Below are positions 56,700 to 64,000 of a DNA stretch of 64,000 nucleotides, piece by piece (the stretch's first letter is position 1; each line of letters begins with the position of its first letter). The position numbers and the translations under genes are program-made. This DNA comes from DATIJP01 sp964569185 (GTDB lineage Bacteria; Chlamydiota; Chlamydiia; Chlamydiales; Rhabdochlamydiaceae). The stretch spans positions 1-64,000 of the forward strand of contig CAZMTP010000002.1 of NCBI GenBank assembly GCA_964569185.1. Direction: 5' to 3'. The notes under the pieces were generated by a model that made no database searches, had not been told where the DNA came from, and saw nothing but the letters and a program-made list of their open reading frames with translations.

Positions 56700-56729
56700 T
56701 TGCACAAATTCAAGAAAGTTCATTATGCT
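56700..56729 (+). promoter_or_regulatory. sigma-70-like promoter of the MOMP-like porin
   Basis: TTGCAC (56700-56705), 18 bases, TATGCT (56724-56729). A GGAGA ribosome-binding site lies seven bases before the ATG at 56777. Single-gene transcription is also supported by the terminator at 57944. Confidence 0.6.
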
Positions 56730-56776
56730 GAGGTTTAATTGATTTTTAATTAACTTTTGCAAATGGAGAAAATGCA

Positions 56777-57913
56777 ATGAAGTACTTAATTCCAAGTTCC
56801 CTTTTGCTGCTGATGAGCTCTTTATGCGCAGATGAAGTAGCCCAGATGCAGTCTCAGTCAATGTCAAGAGATCCCTGCTGTCCTCCACCAAAACCATGCT
56901 GTCCTCCAAAACAAGACTGCATTCCACCTAAGTGCGCGCAGTTAGTGGGTGGTCCAAAAGGAGAGATTACTCCTAATGCTGGCCCTTGTGTGGCTTGTGG
57001 AGCAGACCTTTACCTCACAGTTGATTTCATCTACTGGACAGTACGTGAAGACCATTTAGGTTTTGCTTATTCTACTGGAACCAATGCAGCTGCCCCAGTA
57101 GAAGGAAGAATTTCACAGCTCGACTTTAAAATGGAACCAGGATTTAAAGTGGGCGCCGGAATTTTATTTGATCATGATGGCTGGGATATATTTGCAGAAT
57201 ATACCTGGATCCGTTCTAGAAATGTCAAAGGCAGTGCTGATTTAGAGGCTGGCACCGTGTTTCTTAGTGCTGAAAACTGGGGATTCGTTGATGGCACGGC
57301 TTCTGGCTATGATGCAAACTGGTCGTTGCACTATTTCAATGTGATTGACTTAGAGTTAGGCCGCAATTTCTACGTTAGCCGCTATTTAAAATTGAGACCA
57401 CACTTTGGATTCAAAGGAACATGGCAAAAGCAGTTCTTTAATGACGATGCAGCCACAGTAATCACTAGCGTGGCTCATACAGCTTTCCTGAGAGAAAAAC
57501 AATTCTACTGGGGTTTTGGAATCAGAGCCGGTTTGGATGCTGCATTCCACTTCTCTAGAAGTTTCAGCACATTTGGTGAAATCGCTGTATCTGGACTCTG
57601 GGGTCAGTTTGAAGACAACCGTCTGAACCAAGAGTTTGTGACTGCAACAGGAGCGTTTGTAGCACCAGTTGGTGGTTTCAACCCACGCAATGTAAGCAGT
57701 AACTTCCATACTATTAAACCTGTTATGGAATGGATGATCGGTCTTCGATGGGAAACTTATACTTGTGATAAAGAGTTCCATTTCGCTTTCGAAGCTGCAT
57801 GGGAAGAGCAATATTGGTTAGGTCAAAACCAATTCATCAGTACTTCTAATGAAGTGCGTGGTGGCGATCTCAGTTTCCAAGGCTTGACTGTGAAATTTAG
57901 ATTTGACTTCTAA
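56777..57913 (+). CDS. MOMP-like outer-membrane porin with Cys/Pro-rich N-terminus
   Basis: This encodes 378 residues: signal peptide (1-18, cleavage after LCA), then an unusual segment (about 28-55) in which Cys-Cys-Pro-Pro units alternate with Lys. At least seven cysteines lie in that stretch and two more in CVACG. The rest (about 70-378) is a beta-barrel of the Lpg1974/MOMP-like family. It has alternating aromatic strands (VDFIYWTVREDHLGFAYS, FKVGAGILFDHDGWDIFAEYTW, LKLRPHFGFKG, FHFAFEAAWEEQYW) and ends on the Phe of FRFDF, the outer-membrane insertion signal. The cysteines probably build the disulfide-linked envelope that replaces peptidoglycan rigidity in elementary bodies. It has its own promoter and terminator. 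Confidence 0.87.
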   Translation: MKYLIPSSLLLLMSSLCADEVAQMQSQSMSRDPCCPPPKPCCPPKQDCIPPKCAQLVGGPKGEITPNAGPCVACGADLYLTVDFIYWTVREDHLGFAYSTGTNAAAPVEGRISQLDFKMEPGFKVGAGILFDHDGWDIFAEYTWIRSRNVKGSADLEAGTVFLSAENWGFVDGTASGYDANWSLHYFNVIDLELGRNFYVSRYLKLRPHFGFKGTWQKQFFNDDAATVITSVAHTAFLREKQFYWGFGIRAGLDAAFHFSRSFSTFGEIAVSGLWGQFEDNRLNQEFVTATGAFVAPVGGFNPRNVSSNFHTIKPVMEWMIGLRWETYTCDKEFHFAFEAAWEEQYWLGQNQFISTSNEVRGGDLSFQGLTVKFRFDF

Positions 57914-57943
57914 TTTCGTGACGTTAGTATCAAAAACTGACAG

Positions 57944-57970
57944 ACCCATTGCAATTTGCAATGGGTTTTT
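57944..57970 (+). terminator. intrinsic terminator of the porin gene
   Basis: A perfect 11 bp stem (ACCCATTGCAA at 57944-57954, complement 57956-57966) with a one-base formal loop (about five bases unpaired in practice) is followed by a T run to 57970. It ends eight bases before the ATG of the methyltransferase gene. Confidence 0.9.
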
Positions 57971-57978
57971 CATTTAAT

Positions 57979-58722
57979 ATGGAAATTCAAAGCTTACAGC
58001 ATCCTCTCATCAAACATTTAGTAAAATTACGCACTGACAAAGAGCATCGTACACACTCTGGAACGGCACTTATTGCGGGCAAAAAATTGGTCCATGAGTT
58101 AGCCCTGCTAGGACCATTAAGAACAGTACTGATTGAAAAAAATTTCCCATTAGATCCTAAGATTCGCTCGGAAAAAATCTATCTTGTCTCGATGCAGATT
58201 TTGAAAAAGGTGACAGGATTAGAAGCGCCGGAGCCCATAGCTGCAGAGATTTCTCTGCCAAAAACAGAAGATTTTTCAGGAAAAAAACTCATTGTAGGTC
58301 TTAATGCAATTAATGACCCCGGTAATCTCGGGACTCTTCTAAGAACTGCTTTGGCTTTGGGTTGGGAAGGGGCTTTCATTACTAAAGACAGTGTCGATCC
58401 TTTTAATGACAAAGCTTTACGTGCAGCTAAGGGAGCCACATTTAAACTGCCGCTTTGCTTTGGGAGCAGTCACGATTTAGGGCAGCTGATTCGTAAAAAC
58501 AGATGGCATGTTTATGCTGCAGACATGGCAGGCATACCATTGGCACAGATTTCCATAAAAATGCCCCTACTCTTATTATTAGGAAACGAGTCTCATGGCA
58601 TTGCAGAAAATTTAAAGAAGCAGTATGAACTTGTTTCTATCCCGATGAGTCCTAAAATGGAATCATTAAATGTTTCTATGGCAGGAGCCATTCTGATGTA
58701 TAGCCTAAAAAATGTTTCATGA
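57979..58722 (+). CDS. SpoU/TrmH-family RNA 2'-O-methyltransferase
   Basis: This encodes 247 residues. An N-terminal substrate-binding domain (about 1-85, SLQHPLIKHLVKLR start) is followed by the knotted SPOUT domain. The three SpoU motifs are present: NAINDPGNLGTLLRTA near 109-124 (motif 1), LLLLGNESHGIAENL near 194-208 (motif 2) and IPMSPKMESLNVSMAGAILMYSL near 217-239 (motif 3). It methylates a ribose in rRNA or tRNA; RlmB-like is possible but not certain. The frame is open back to 57949, inside the porin terminator; the ATG at 57979 is the sensible start. It overlaps rsgA by four bases. Confidence 0.92.
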   Translation: MEIQSLQHPLIKHLVKLRTDKEHRTHSGTALIAGKKLVHELALLGPLRTVLIEKNFPLDPKIRSEKIYLVSMQILKKVTGLEAPEPIAAEISLPKTEDFSGKKLIVGLNAINDPGNLGTLLRTALALGWEGAFITKDSVDPFNDKALRAAKGATFKLPLCFGSSHDLGQLIRKNRWHVYAADMAGIPLAQISIKMPLLLLLGNESHGIAENLKKQYELVSIPMSPKMESLNVSMAGAILMYSLKNVS

Positions 58723-59846
58723 AAAAAAAAGACGATCACTATAGTTACGAAGAAGAATTTCATGGAAAAGAGCGCAAACAGTATAAGAAAGAGCGCAAAA
58801 TCCTTTCTAAAACAGACCGTTCCAAATATAAAAAAACTGACGTAGATAAAAGAAAAAAACGGGAATCTCATAAAAAAGAGGAAGAAGGAGCTGTCAAGCG
58901 AGGACGCGTCCTTGGGATTGCAGCAGAAGGCATTATTGTCAGCTCAGACCATCAATTTTTTACCTGTACTTTAAGAGGAAGCTTAAAAAAAGAGACGACA
59001 CAACTTAAAAATTTGATTGCTGTAGGGGATTTTGTTCAATTTCTAGAGCAACCCCATTTTACTGGGCTCATTGTAAAAATCGAAGAAAGACATTCAATTC
59101 TTTCACGCGCTCATCATCATACACGTCATAAAGAGCAGCTCATTGCTGTCAACATTGATCAGGTATTAATCACCACCTCAGTGGTCCATCCTTTTTTGAA
59201 ACCCCATCTGATCGATCGCTATATTATCGCTGCAAAAAAAGGCAATATGCAGCCCGTGATTGTGATCAATAAAATCGATTTTTTAGAACGTCCGCCTCCT
59301 CATATTGATCCCCATCTTGTTGAAGAGGAAAAAAATCGGCTCCAAGAACTGATCAAAATCTACCGTGAACTGCATATTCCAATTTTTCCAGTTAGTACTG
59401 AGACTCAAGAAGGGATTGAAGCCTTAAAAAAACAGATGCATGGCAAATCATCAGTCTTTTCGGGGCAGTCAGGCGTAGGAAAAACATCGCTTATTAATCT
59501 CACCGCAGGCGCGCAATTGCCTGTCGGCGCAGTACAAAAAACAGGGAAAGGCAAACATACCACAACCACTACCCATCTTGTTCCTATTGAAGGAGAAGGT
59601 TTTTGTATCGACACCCCAGGGATTGGCAGTTTTGGACTGTGGGATTTAAAGCCCGAAGAGATCAAACATTATTTCTCTGAAATTGCCCAGTATGCTTCTC
59701 AGTGCCGCTATCCTGATTGTTCTCATTTAATAGAGCCTGAATGTGCAGTGAAAACCGCAGTTGAAAAAGGGAAAATTTCTCCCTTGCGTTTTGCCTCCTA
59801 TTGCGCTTTAATGGAGAGCCTGACAATGGAACACCGTCCCAGATAA
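58719..59846 (+). CDS. rsgA: ribosome small-subunit biogenesis GTPase RsgA
   Basis: The 375-residue circularly permuted GTPase helps mature the 30S subunit. After a highly basic ~60-residue extension (Lys/Arg/Glu-rich, longer than usual) comes an OB fold (about 62-125). The G domain follows in permuted order: G4 INKID near 184-188, G1 GQSGVGKTS near 249-257, the switch region GKGKHTTTTTH and G3 DTPG near 298-301. The C-terminal zinc knuckle CRYPDCSHLIEPEC lies near 328-341. The ATG overlaps the methyltransferase stop (ATGA). Enolase follows directly. The basic extension is probably an rRNA-binding tail. Confidence 0.95.
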   Translation: MKKKDDHYSYEEEFHGKERKQYKKERKILSKTDRSKYKKTDVDKRKKRESHKKEEEGAVKRGRVLGIAAEGIIVSSDHQFFTCTLRGSLKKETTQLKNLIAVGDFVQFLEQPHFTGLIVKIEERHSILSRAHHHTRHKEQLIAVNIDQVLITTSVVHPFLKPHLIDRYIIAAKKGNMQPVIVINKIDFLERPPPHIDPHLVEEEKNRLQELIKIYRELHIPIFPVSTETQEGIEALKKQMHGKSSVFSGQSGVGKTSLINLTAGAQLPVGAVQKTGKGKHTTTTTHLVPIEGEGFCIDTPGIGSFGLWDLKPEEIKHYFSEIAQYASQCRYPDCSHLIEPECAVKTAVEKGKISPLRFASYCALMESLTMEHRPR

Positions 59847-59851
59847 ATAAT

Positions 59852-61147
59852 ATGTCACTCATTAAACACTTAGATGCCTTAGAAATTTTAGATTCTCGTG
59901 GTAATCCAACGATTGAAGTCACGGTCATCACAGAATTTGGCACTATAGGCGCGGCAGCTGTCCCTTCAGGAGCTTCCACAGGAGAAAATGAAGCTGTAGA
60001 ATTGCGCGACAAAGACAAAAATCGTTATTTTGGAAAAGGCGTAAAAAAAGCAGTCGCTGCGGTGATGGGCCCTTTAAGCGCGCTCTTAGTAGGGCAAAGT
60101 GTCTTTGATCAAATTTTCTTAGATCGCGCCATGATCGAAGCGGATGGAACGCCCAATAAATCGAAGTATGGTGCCAATGCGATTTTAGGTATTTCCCTTG
60201 CTGTTGCCAAAGCAGCTGCAAACGAGCTCGGCCTCCCGCTTTATCGCTATATCGGTGGTACCAATGCCCATGTATTGCCCTGCCCCATGATGAATATCAT
60301 TAATGGCGGTGCGCATGCAGATAATGAGTTAGATTTTCAAGAATTCATGATCCGCCCTGTAGGAGCGCCCAATTTTAGCGAGGCGGTCCGTTGGGGAGCG
60401 GAAATTTTTCACACCTTAAAACAGCTGCTCAAAGCGGACAATCAGATTGTTTCTGTGGGCGATGAAGGAGGCTTTGCTCCGCGTTTAAGTTCGCATGAAG
60501 CAGCGCTTGACTTTATTTTAAAAGCCATTGAAAAAGCAGGTTTTAAGCCCAAAGAACAGATCACGATCGCACTCGATTGTGCAGCTTCTGAATTTTACGA
60601 TAAAACCAGCAAAAAATATGTGGAAATGAAAAAGCAGAAAGCGGGAGCGCAGTTTAATAGCCGCACTGCAGAAGAGCAGGCCCATTATTTAGCACTTCTA
60701 TGCCGTAATTATCCGATAGATTCGATAGAAGATGGTTTAGACCAAAATGATTGGGAAGGCTGGAGATATTTGACACAGCAATTAAGAGGGAATGTGCAGC
60801 TTGTTGGGGATGATATTTTTGTGACCAATCCCAAATTTCTCAAAAAAGGCATTGAGCAGAAAGTAGGCAATGCGATTCTTATCAAAGTGAATCAGATTGG
60901 CACTCTAACAGAAACCTTAGACACAATCGAATTGGCAAAACAAAATGGTTATGCGACCATTATTTCTCACCGCTCAGGAGAGACTGAGGATTCTACCATT
61001 GCAGATCTTTCGGTTGCTGTGAATGCGGGACAGATTAAAACAGGGTCGCTTTGCCGTTCTGACCGCACGGCCAAGTATAACCGTCTTCTGGCCATCGAAG
61101 ATCAGCTCCAATCCCGCGCCACCTACTTCTCCCTCAACCACAAATAG
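59852..61147 (+). CDS. eno: enolase
   Basis: The 431-residue enzyme converts 2-phosphoglycerate to phosphoenolpyruvate. The frame starts earlier, at 59801 inside rsgA, but the ATG at 59852 gives the canonical ALEILDSRGNPTIEV N-terminus. Other marks are VPSGASTGENEAVELRD near 35-51, GDEGGFAP near 207-214, the metal ligands in IALDCAASEFYD near 244-255, EDGLDQNDW near 293-301, VGDDIFVTNP near 316-325, the catalytic Lys in ILIKVNQIG near 342-350 and SHRSGETEDSTIADL near 373-387. The GSLCRSDRTAKYNRLL segment varies from the common GAPSRSDR. No clear ribosome-binding site is present; it lies five bases after rsgA. Confidence 0.96.
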   Translation: MSLIKHLDALEILDSRGNPTIEVTVITEFGTIGAAAVPSGASTGENEAVELRDKDKNRYFGKGVKKAVAAVMGPLSALLVGQSVFDQIFLDRAMIEADGTPNKSKYGANAILGISLAVAKAAANELGLPLYRYIGGTNAHVLPCPMMNIINGGAHADNELDFQEFMIRPVGAPNFSEAVRWGAEIFHTLKQLLKADNQIVSVGDEGGFAPRLSSHEAALDFILKAIEKAGFKPKEQITIALDCAASEFYDKTSKKYVEMKKQKAGAQFNSRTAEEQAHYLALLCRNYPIDSIEDGLDQNDWEGWRYLTQQLRGNVQLVGDDIFVTNPKFLKKGIEQKVGNAILIKVNQIGTLTETLDTIELAKQNGYATIISHRSGETEDSTIADLSVAVNAGQIKTGSLCRSDRTAKYNRLLAIEDQLQSRATYFSLNHK

Positions 61148-61309
61148 TTAACGTGCCATGCCCTTGCCCGAAGGTATTTAAATATCCTGCTTATCCTGCT
61201 GCTTTAGCGATCCTCTTATCCTGTTTTCTTAAATGCCCTTTAGGGCCTTGTAGAGAAAGGCAAAAAATGCAATAAAAAAAATTTAAAGCATAATGATGGC
61301 TCTGCAGGA
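61148..61309. other. intergenic region between eno and glgC with short repeats
   Basis: There is no gene here. The motif TATCCTG recurs (twice exact plus a CTTATCCTG variant) and a small palindrome GCCCTTTAGGGC lies near 61230. Its first bases (TAACGTGCC, then TTGCCCG) faintly recall the right part of the 4.3 kb element. No convincing terminator or glgC promoter was found; AGGA directly abuts the glgC ATG. Confidence 0.4.
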
Positions 61310-62578
61310 ATGTCTTCTAAAAAGGAAGATTATATTGATATTGTCGAAAAGTCGGCCACTATTGTCCTCGCTGGAGGACAAGGAACGCGGCTTTTTCCTT
61401 TAACGGCCACCCGTTGCAAACCCTCGGTCTCTTTTGGCGGCCGCTACAGGCTTATCGATATTCCCATTTCCAATTCTTTAAATGCAGGCATCGCGCAGAT
61501 CTTTGTGATTTCTCAATATTTTGCTTCTGAGCTGCACCAACATATTTTGGCTACTTACCATTTGGACCAGTTCCGCTTAAATGGCGGCATTGAACTTGTC
61601 TCCCCGCAGGATACTGCCTATGGTAAAACCTGGTTTCGAGGGACAGCAGATGCAGTAAGGCAAAATCTGGATTTTATTCTAAAAAATGCCAATGAATATT
61701 TTCTCATTCTCTCAGGCGACCAGCTCTACAACATGGATCTGATTGAAATGATCGAGCTGATCCAAAAAGAAAATGCGGATCTGGTGATCGCCTCCATTCC
61801 TGTAGAAGAAGCAGAGGCTAGAAGAATGGGTGTTTTAAAAGTGGATCGGACGGGTCGGGTCACCGATTTTTTTGAAAAACCCCAAGAAGAAAAAATATTA
61901 AATACGTTCCGGTTGCCAGAAAATAATAGCCACTGGCTCGGATCTATGGGCATCTATGTCTTTAGGAGAAAAGCTCTGCAGGCGATCATGAAAGAAGAAG
62001 GGGATGATTTTGGGCGCCATCTAATCCCTAAATTTATCCATAAAAGTAAAACAGTGGCTTTTACCTATAAAGGCTACTGGGAAGATATTGGAACAGTACA
62101 ATCCTATTATCGTGCCAATCTTATCCTCACAGAAAAAGACACAGGCCTAAATACCTATGATCTTAGAAATCCGATTTATGCCGCCCCACAACATGTTCCC
62201 AGCCCTCTCATCAATGGCACAATGGTGAAAAATTCTCTCATTAGCCAAGGCTCTATTATTGAGGCTGCAGAGATCACCCACAGCGTGATCGGACTACGTT
62301 GCATCATCAAGAAAAAAACGATCATTCGCGATTCCATTCTTATGGGAAATCGCTACTATTTTCCTTCTCAGCAAGGCCTAGAAGCCAAAGAGTACTCCAT
62401 TGGTGAAAACTGTTTGATCCAAAAGACCATTATTGATGAGCATACCCATATCGGAAACAATGTCCAACTGACCAATAAGAAAAATATTCAAACGATGGAC
62501 GGCGATGGTGTTTTTATTCGTGATGGGATTATTATCGTGACGCCAGGAACTTCATTACCTGATGGATATGTATTGTGA
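61310..62578 (+). CDS. glgC: glucose-1-phosphate adenylyltransferase
   Basis: The 422-residue enzyme makes ADP-glucose for glycogen. The nucleotide-binding signature TIVLAGGQGTRLFPLTATRCKPSVSFGG spans about 17-44. ISNSLNAGI near 54-62, QYFASELHQHI near 70-80 and FRGTADAVRQN near 108-118 follow. The sugar-phosphate region FEKP lies near 187-190, and YWEDIGTVQSYY near 257-268. The C-terminal left-handed beta-helix regulatory domain follows (about 290-420). Chlamydiae are known for glycogen metabolism, and glgC next to a CT488-type phosphoesterase is a chlamydial neighbourhood. The stop overlaps the next gene's GTG. Confidence 0.95.
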   Translation: MSSKKEDYIDIVEKSATIVLAGGQGTRLFPLTATRCKPSVSFGGRYRLIDIPISNSLNAGIAQIFVISQYFASELHQHILATYHLDQFRLNGGIELVSPQDTAYGKTWFRGTADAVRQNLDFILKNANEYFLILSGDQLYNMDLIEMIELIQKENADLVIASIPVEEAEARRMGVLKVDRTGRVTDFFEKPQEEKILNTFRLPENNSHWLGSMGIYVFRRKALQAIMKEEGDDFGRHLIPKFIHKSKTVAFTYKGYWEDIGTVQSYYRANLILTEKDTGLNTYDLRNPIYAAPQHVPSPLINGTMVKNSLISQGSIIEAAEITHSVIGLRCIIKKKTIIRDSILMGNRYYFPSQQGLEAKEYSIGENCLIQKTIIDEHTHIGNNVQLTNKKNIQTMDGDGVFIRDGIIIVTPGTSLPDGYVL

Positions 62579-63327
62579 GCATCTGGGCCCTATCTGACCC
62601 ACACCTTTCTTTTGGCGCGCCTGAAAAGACGATGGAAGCCTTTGGTCCTGCATGGAAAGATTATCATGAGAAAATTAAAACCCATTGGCTAAAGACCGTG
62701 TCCCCTGAGGACTTAGTGCTTCTTCCAGGAGATATCTCCTGGGCCATGAAATTAGAGGAGGCACTGATCGATTTAAATTGGATCGATGCGCTCCCGGGCA
62801 CAAAATTATTGCTTAAAGGCAACCATGATTATTGGTGGCCCTCCTCTCAAAAGCTCTCCAAGGCGCTGCCTCCCTCGATCAAATTCATCTATAATAATGC
62901 TTTTGAATGGAAAAATGTGGCTATTGGAGGAAGCCGTCTCTGGGATACTGAAGAATATAACTTTAGTCCTTACATTGAGTATGCATTTAATCCAATGGCC
63001 TCCCAAGAACCCGTTGATTTTGAGAAGAAAAAAGAAGAAGACCGCAAAATTTTTGATCGAGAACTCGAGCGGTTAAAACTAAGCCTATCTCAAATGAACC
63101 CTGCGGCTAAATATCGCATCGCAATGACCCATTATCCTCCCATTGGCGCCGATTTAAAACCCTCTAGGGCCTCGCGCATTTTAGAAGAGGCAAACATCCA
63201 GATCTGTGTGTTTGGCCATCTACATAATGTACGTCCAGGCGCGCTTCCTTTTGGGCAGGCTCGCGGCGTGCGTTATCTTTTCACCTCTTGTGACTATATC
63301 GGTTTCAAACCAGTAAAAATTTTATAG
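62575..63327 (+). CDS. calcineurin-like metallophosphoesterase
   Basis: This encodes 250 residues from a GTG that overlaps the glgC stop (GTGA). The dinuclear-metal motifs are complete: DPHLSFG near 8-14 (D-x-H), LLPGDISWAM near 49-58 (GD), LKGNHDYWW near 80-88 (GNHD), MTHYPPIG near 187-194 and FGHLHNVRPG near 217-226 (GHxH). It is the homologue of the chlamydial protein beside glgC (CT488 position). The substrate is unknown; UDP-sugar, nucleotide or phosphoprotein hydrolysis are all possible. Coupling to glgC hints at a tie with glycogen or nucleotide sugars, which is inference only. Confidence 0.9.
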   Translation: MSIWALSDPHLSFGAPEKTMEAFGPAWKDYHEKIKTHWLKTVSPEDLVLLPGDISWAMKLEEALIDLNWIDALPGTKLLLKGNHDYWWPSSQKLSKALPPSIKFIYNNAFEWKNVAIGGSRLWDTEEYNFSPYIEYAFNPMASQEPVDFEKKKEEDRKIFDRELERLKLSLSQMNPAAKYRIAMTHYPPIGADLKPSRASRILEEANIQICVFGHLHNVRPGALPFGQARGVRYLFTSCDYIGFKPVKIL

Positions 63328-63331
63328 ATAC

Positions 63332-63386
63332 AGTTTTACATTTTGCTGTATTTGCAGATATATGTTAGAATTGCGGAGGTTTTAAA
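63332..63386 (+). promoter_or_regulatory. promoter/operator region of the toxin-antitoxin pair
   Basis: An ATACAG and CTGTAT inverted pair about twelve bases apart overlaps a likely promoter (TTGCTG, 17 bases, TAGAAT). A GGAGG ribosome-binding site sits eight bases before the ATG at 63387. An operator over the promoter is what autoregulated antitoxins use. Confidence 0.5.
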
Positions 63387-63638
63387 ATGGGAAAACCTAG
63401 GAGAACCATGCATAGTAAAGTAACGCTTGAAATTCCTTTAACTGAACATAAAAAGTGGAAAACCGCAGCTCTAATGATGGATATGAGTATGAAAGATTTT
63501 GTATTAATTGGAATGCGAAGTTTCATGCAAATGAAGCCCAACAAGGTGACTGAAAAAGCATTAAAGCAGTCAAAAGCCGGGAAAAATGTTAAAAAATTTG
63601 ACACCATCTATGATTTATTCGAAGACTTGGGCATTTAA
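63387..63638 (+). CDS. antitoxin of a YafQ-type toxin-antitoxin system
   Basis: The 83-residue protein has a ribbon-helix-helix-like N-terminal half: a strand (VTLEIPL), then two helices (EHKKWKTAALMMDMSMKDFVLIGMRSFMQM). A basic linker follows, then a C-terminal toxin-binding tail (KFDTIYDLFEDLGI). It likely neutralises the RNase encoded next and represses the shared promoter. GGAGG lies upstream, and the stop overlaps the toxin ATG by one base (TAATG). The family (RelB/DinJ or another RHH type) was assigned mainly from the partner. Confidence 0.75.
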   Translation: MGKPRRTMHSKVTLEIPLTEHKKWKTAALMMDMSMKDFVLIGMRSFMQMKPNKVTEKALKQSKAGKNVKKFDTIYDLFEDLGI

Positions 63639-63910
63639 TGCTAATTCCTATCCGAACTTCTCAATTTAAACGAGATGTCAAATTAGCTCATAAAAGAGGT
63701 AAAGATATGGGCTTACTAAAAAAGATTATGGAAAAGCTTGCCGTTGAAGAACCGCTAGATCCCAAACATCGGGATCATAAACTTTCAGGAAACTATAAAG
63801 ACCATAGAGAATGCCATCTTCAACCTGATTGGCTTCTCATTTATCGTTTTCAAGGTCATCATATCTTCTTTGAAAGAACTGGCACGCATTCTGATCTCTT
63901 CAAAATGTAA
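63638..63910 (+). CDS. YafQ/RelE-type mRNA-interferase toxin
   Basis: The 90-residue protein fits the YafQ branch of RelE toxins: TSQFKRDVKLAHKRGKD near 8-24, then DPKHRDHKLSGNYKDHRECHLQPDWLLIYRF near 41-71, and ERTGTHSDLF near 79-88. The catalytic set of E. coli YafQ (two His, the Asp of the PDW segment, and the late His) all have counterparts here. It would cleave mRNA in the ribosomal A site. It is translationally coupled to the antitoxin. The pair seems intact. The following 90 bases to the window end hold no supported gene. Confidence 0.88.
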   Translation: MLIPIRTSQFKRDVKLAHKRGKDMGLLKKIMEKLAVEEPLDPKHRDHKLSGNYKDHRECHLQPDWLLIYRFQGHHIFFERTGTHSDLFKM

Positions 63911-64000
63911 ATAGATTTAAGTATCAATGACTTACATAAAAACAATCTTTTATTTCAATTTTTATTGCTTTTTTATATGTAATGATGTAACGTTATACCA

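Noticed and set aside
61148..61309. Further copy of the 4.3 kb repeat element
   Set aside because: Only short fragments resemble it; no inverted ends are present.
1..64000. Prophage, CRISPR-Cas, rRNA operon or complete insertion sequence
   Set aside because: No integrase, Cas, phage structural gene, rRNA or transposase-like translation was recognised anywhere in the window.

Overview
The window comes from an environmental (amoeba- or animal-associated) member of the Chlamydiota, outside the genus Chlamydia. Several gene strings match the chlamydial order as I know it: exbB-exbD-tonB/tolA-like-tolB-pal-LysM, tatD-sdhC-sdhA-sdhB, mutL-pepP, and glgC next to the CT488-type phosphoesterase. Accessory genes point to the Parachlamydia/Waddlia/Simkania side of the phylum: an Lpg1974/MOMP-like porin with a cysteine- and proline-rich N-terminus, glutamate racemase, PutA, eukaryote-like LRR proteins, a MORN-repeat protein and a YafQ toxin-antitoxin pair. 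I cannot name the genus from this window.

Layout. 1-4,280: a small membrane protein, an unknown one-helix protein and a large secreted MORN-repeat protein, followed by a ~500 bp palindromic repeat element (4,306-4,807). 4,880-12,721 (+): a PhoB-type response regulator, two TPR proteins and a von Willebrand A protein, tightly packed, then rsmD, coaD and a cold-shock gene. 12,726-18,658 (-): a Tol-Pal cell-envelope operon ending in a LysM lipoprotein, glutamate racemase and a small barrel protein, facing a NamZ-type muramidase. 19,894-25,676: an accessory island of three related LRR proteins (one with an F-box-like N-terminus) and two paralogous glycosyltransferase-like proteins, with a 176 bp inverted-repeat element. 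25,756-31,482 (+): a YVTN beta-propeller protein, tatD and sdhCAB. 31,444-36,590 (-): an AlbA_2/Schlafen-like regulator and bifunctional PutA. 36,641-38,730 (+): groES-groEL with a strong promoter and a degenerate CIRCE. 38,737-45,690: hydrolase, sulfatase-type transferase, M16-like protein, a small unknown, an MBL-fold hydrolase directly behind tRNA-Arg(ACG), and an MFS transporter. 45,752-51,868: an amino-acid permease, a bidirectional terminator that shares sequence with the 4.3 kb element, and the phoR-pepP-mutL operon (-). 51,913-57,913 (+): CCA/poly(A) polymerase, metNIQ, a DMT exporter and the MOMP-like porin. 57,979-63,910 (+): SpoU methylase, rsgA, enolase, glgC, phosphoesterase and a RelB/YafQ-type pair.

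How the genes fit together. Much of the window is envelope biology: Tol-Pal, LysM, racemase and NamZ bear on peptidoglycan at division, and there are several outer-membrane proteins. Another theme is scavenging: methionine import, amino-acid permease, proline oxidation feeding glutamate to the TCA cycle, and succinate dehydrogenase. The LRR/glycosyltransferase island looks like host-interaction cargo placed between two strings that lie close together in Chlamydia. The PhoB-like regulator and the PhoR-like kinase are 42 kb apart and are the obvious candidate partners.

All calls come from reading sequence and translations by eye. Start codons were moved inward from the longest frame where a ribosome-binding site, a promoter or a tRNA argued for it.
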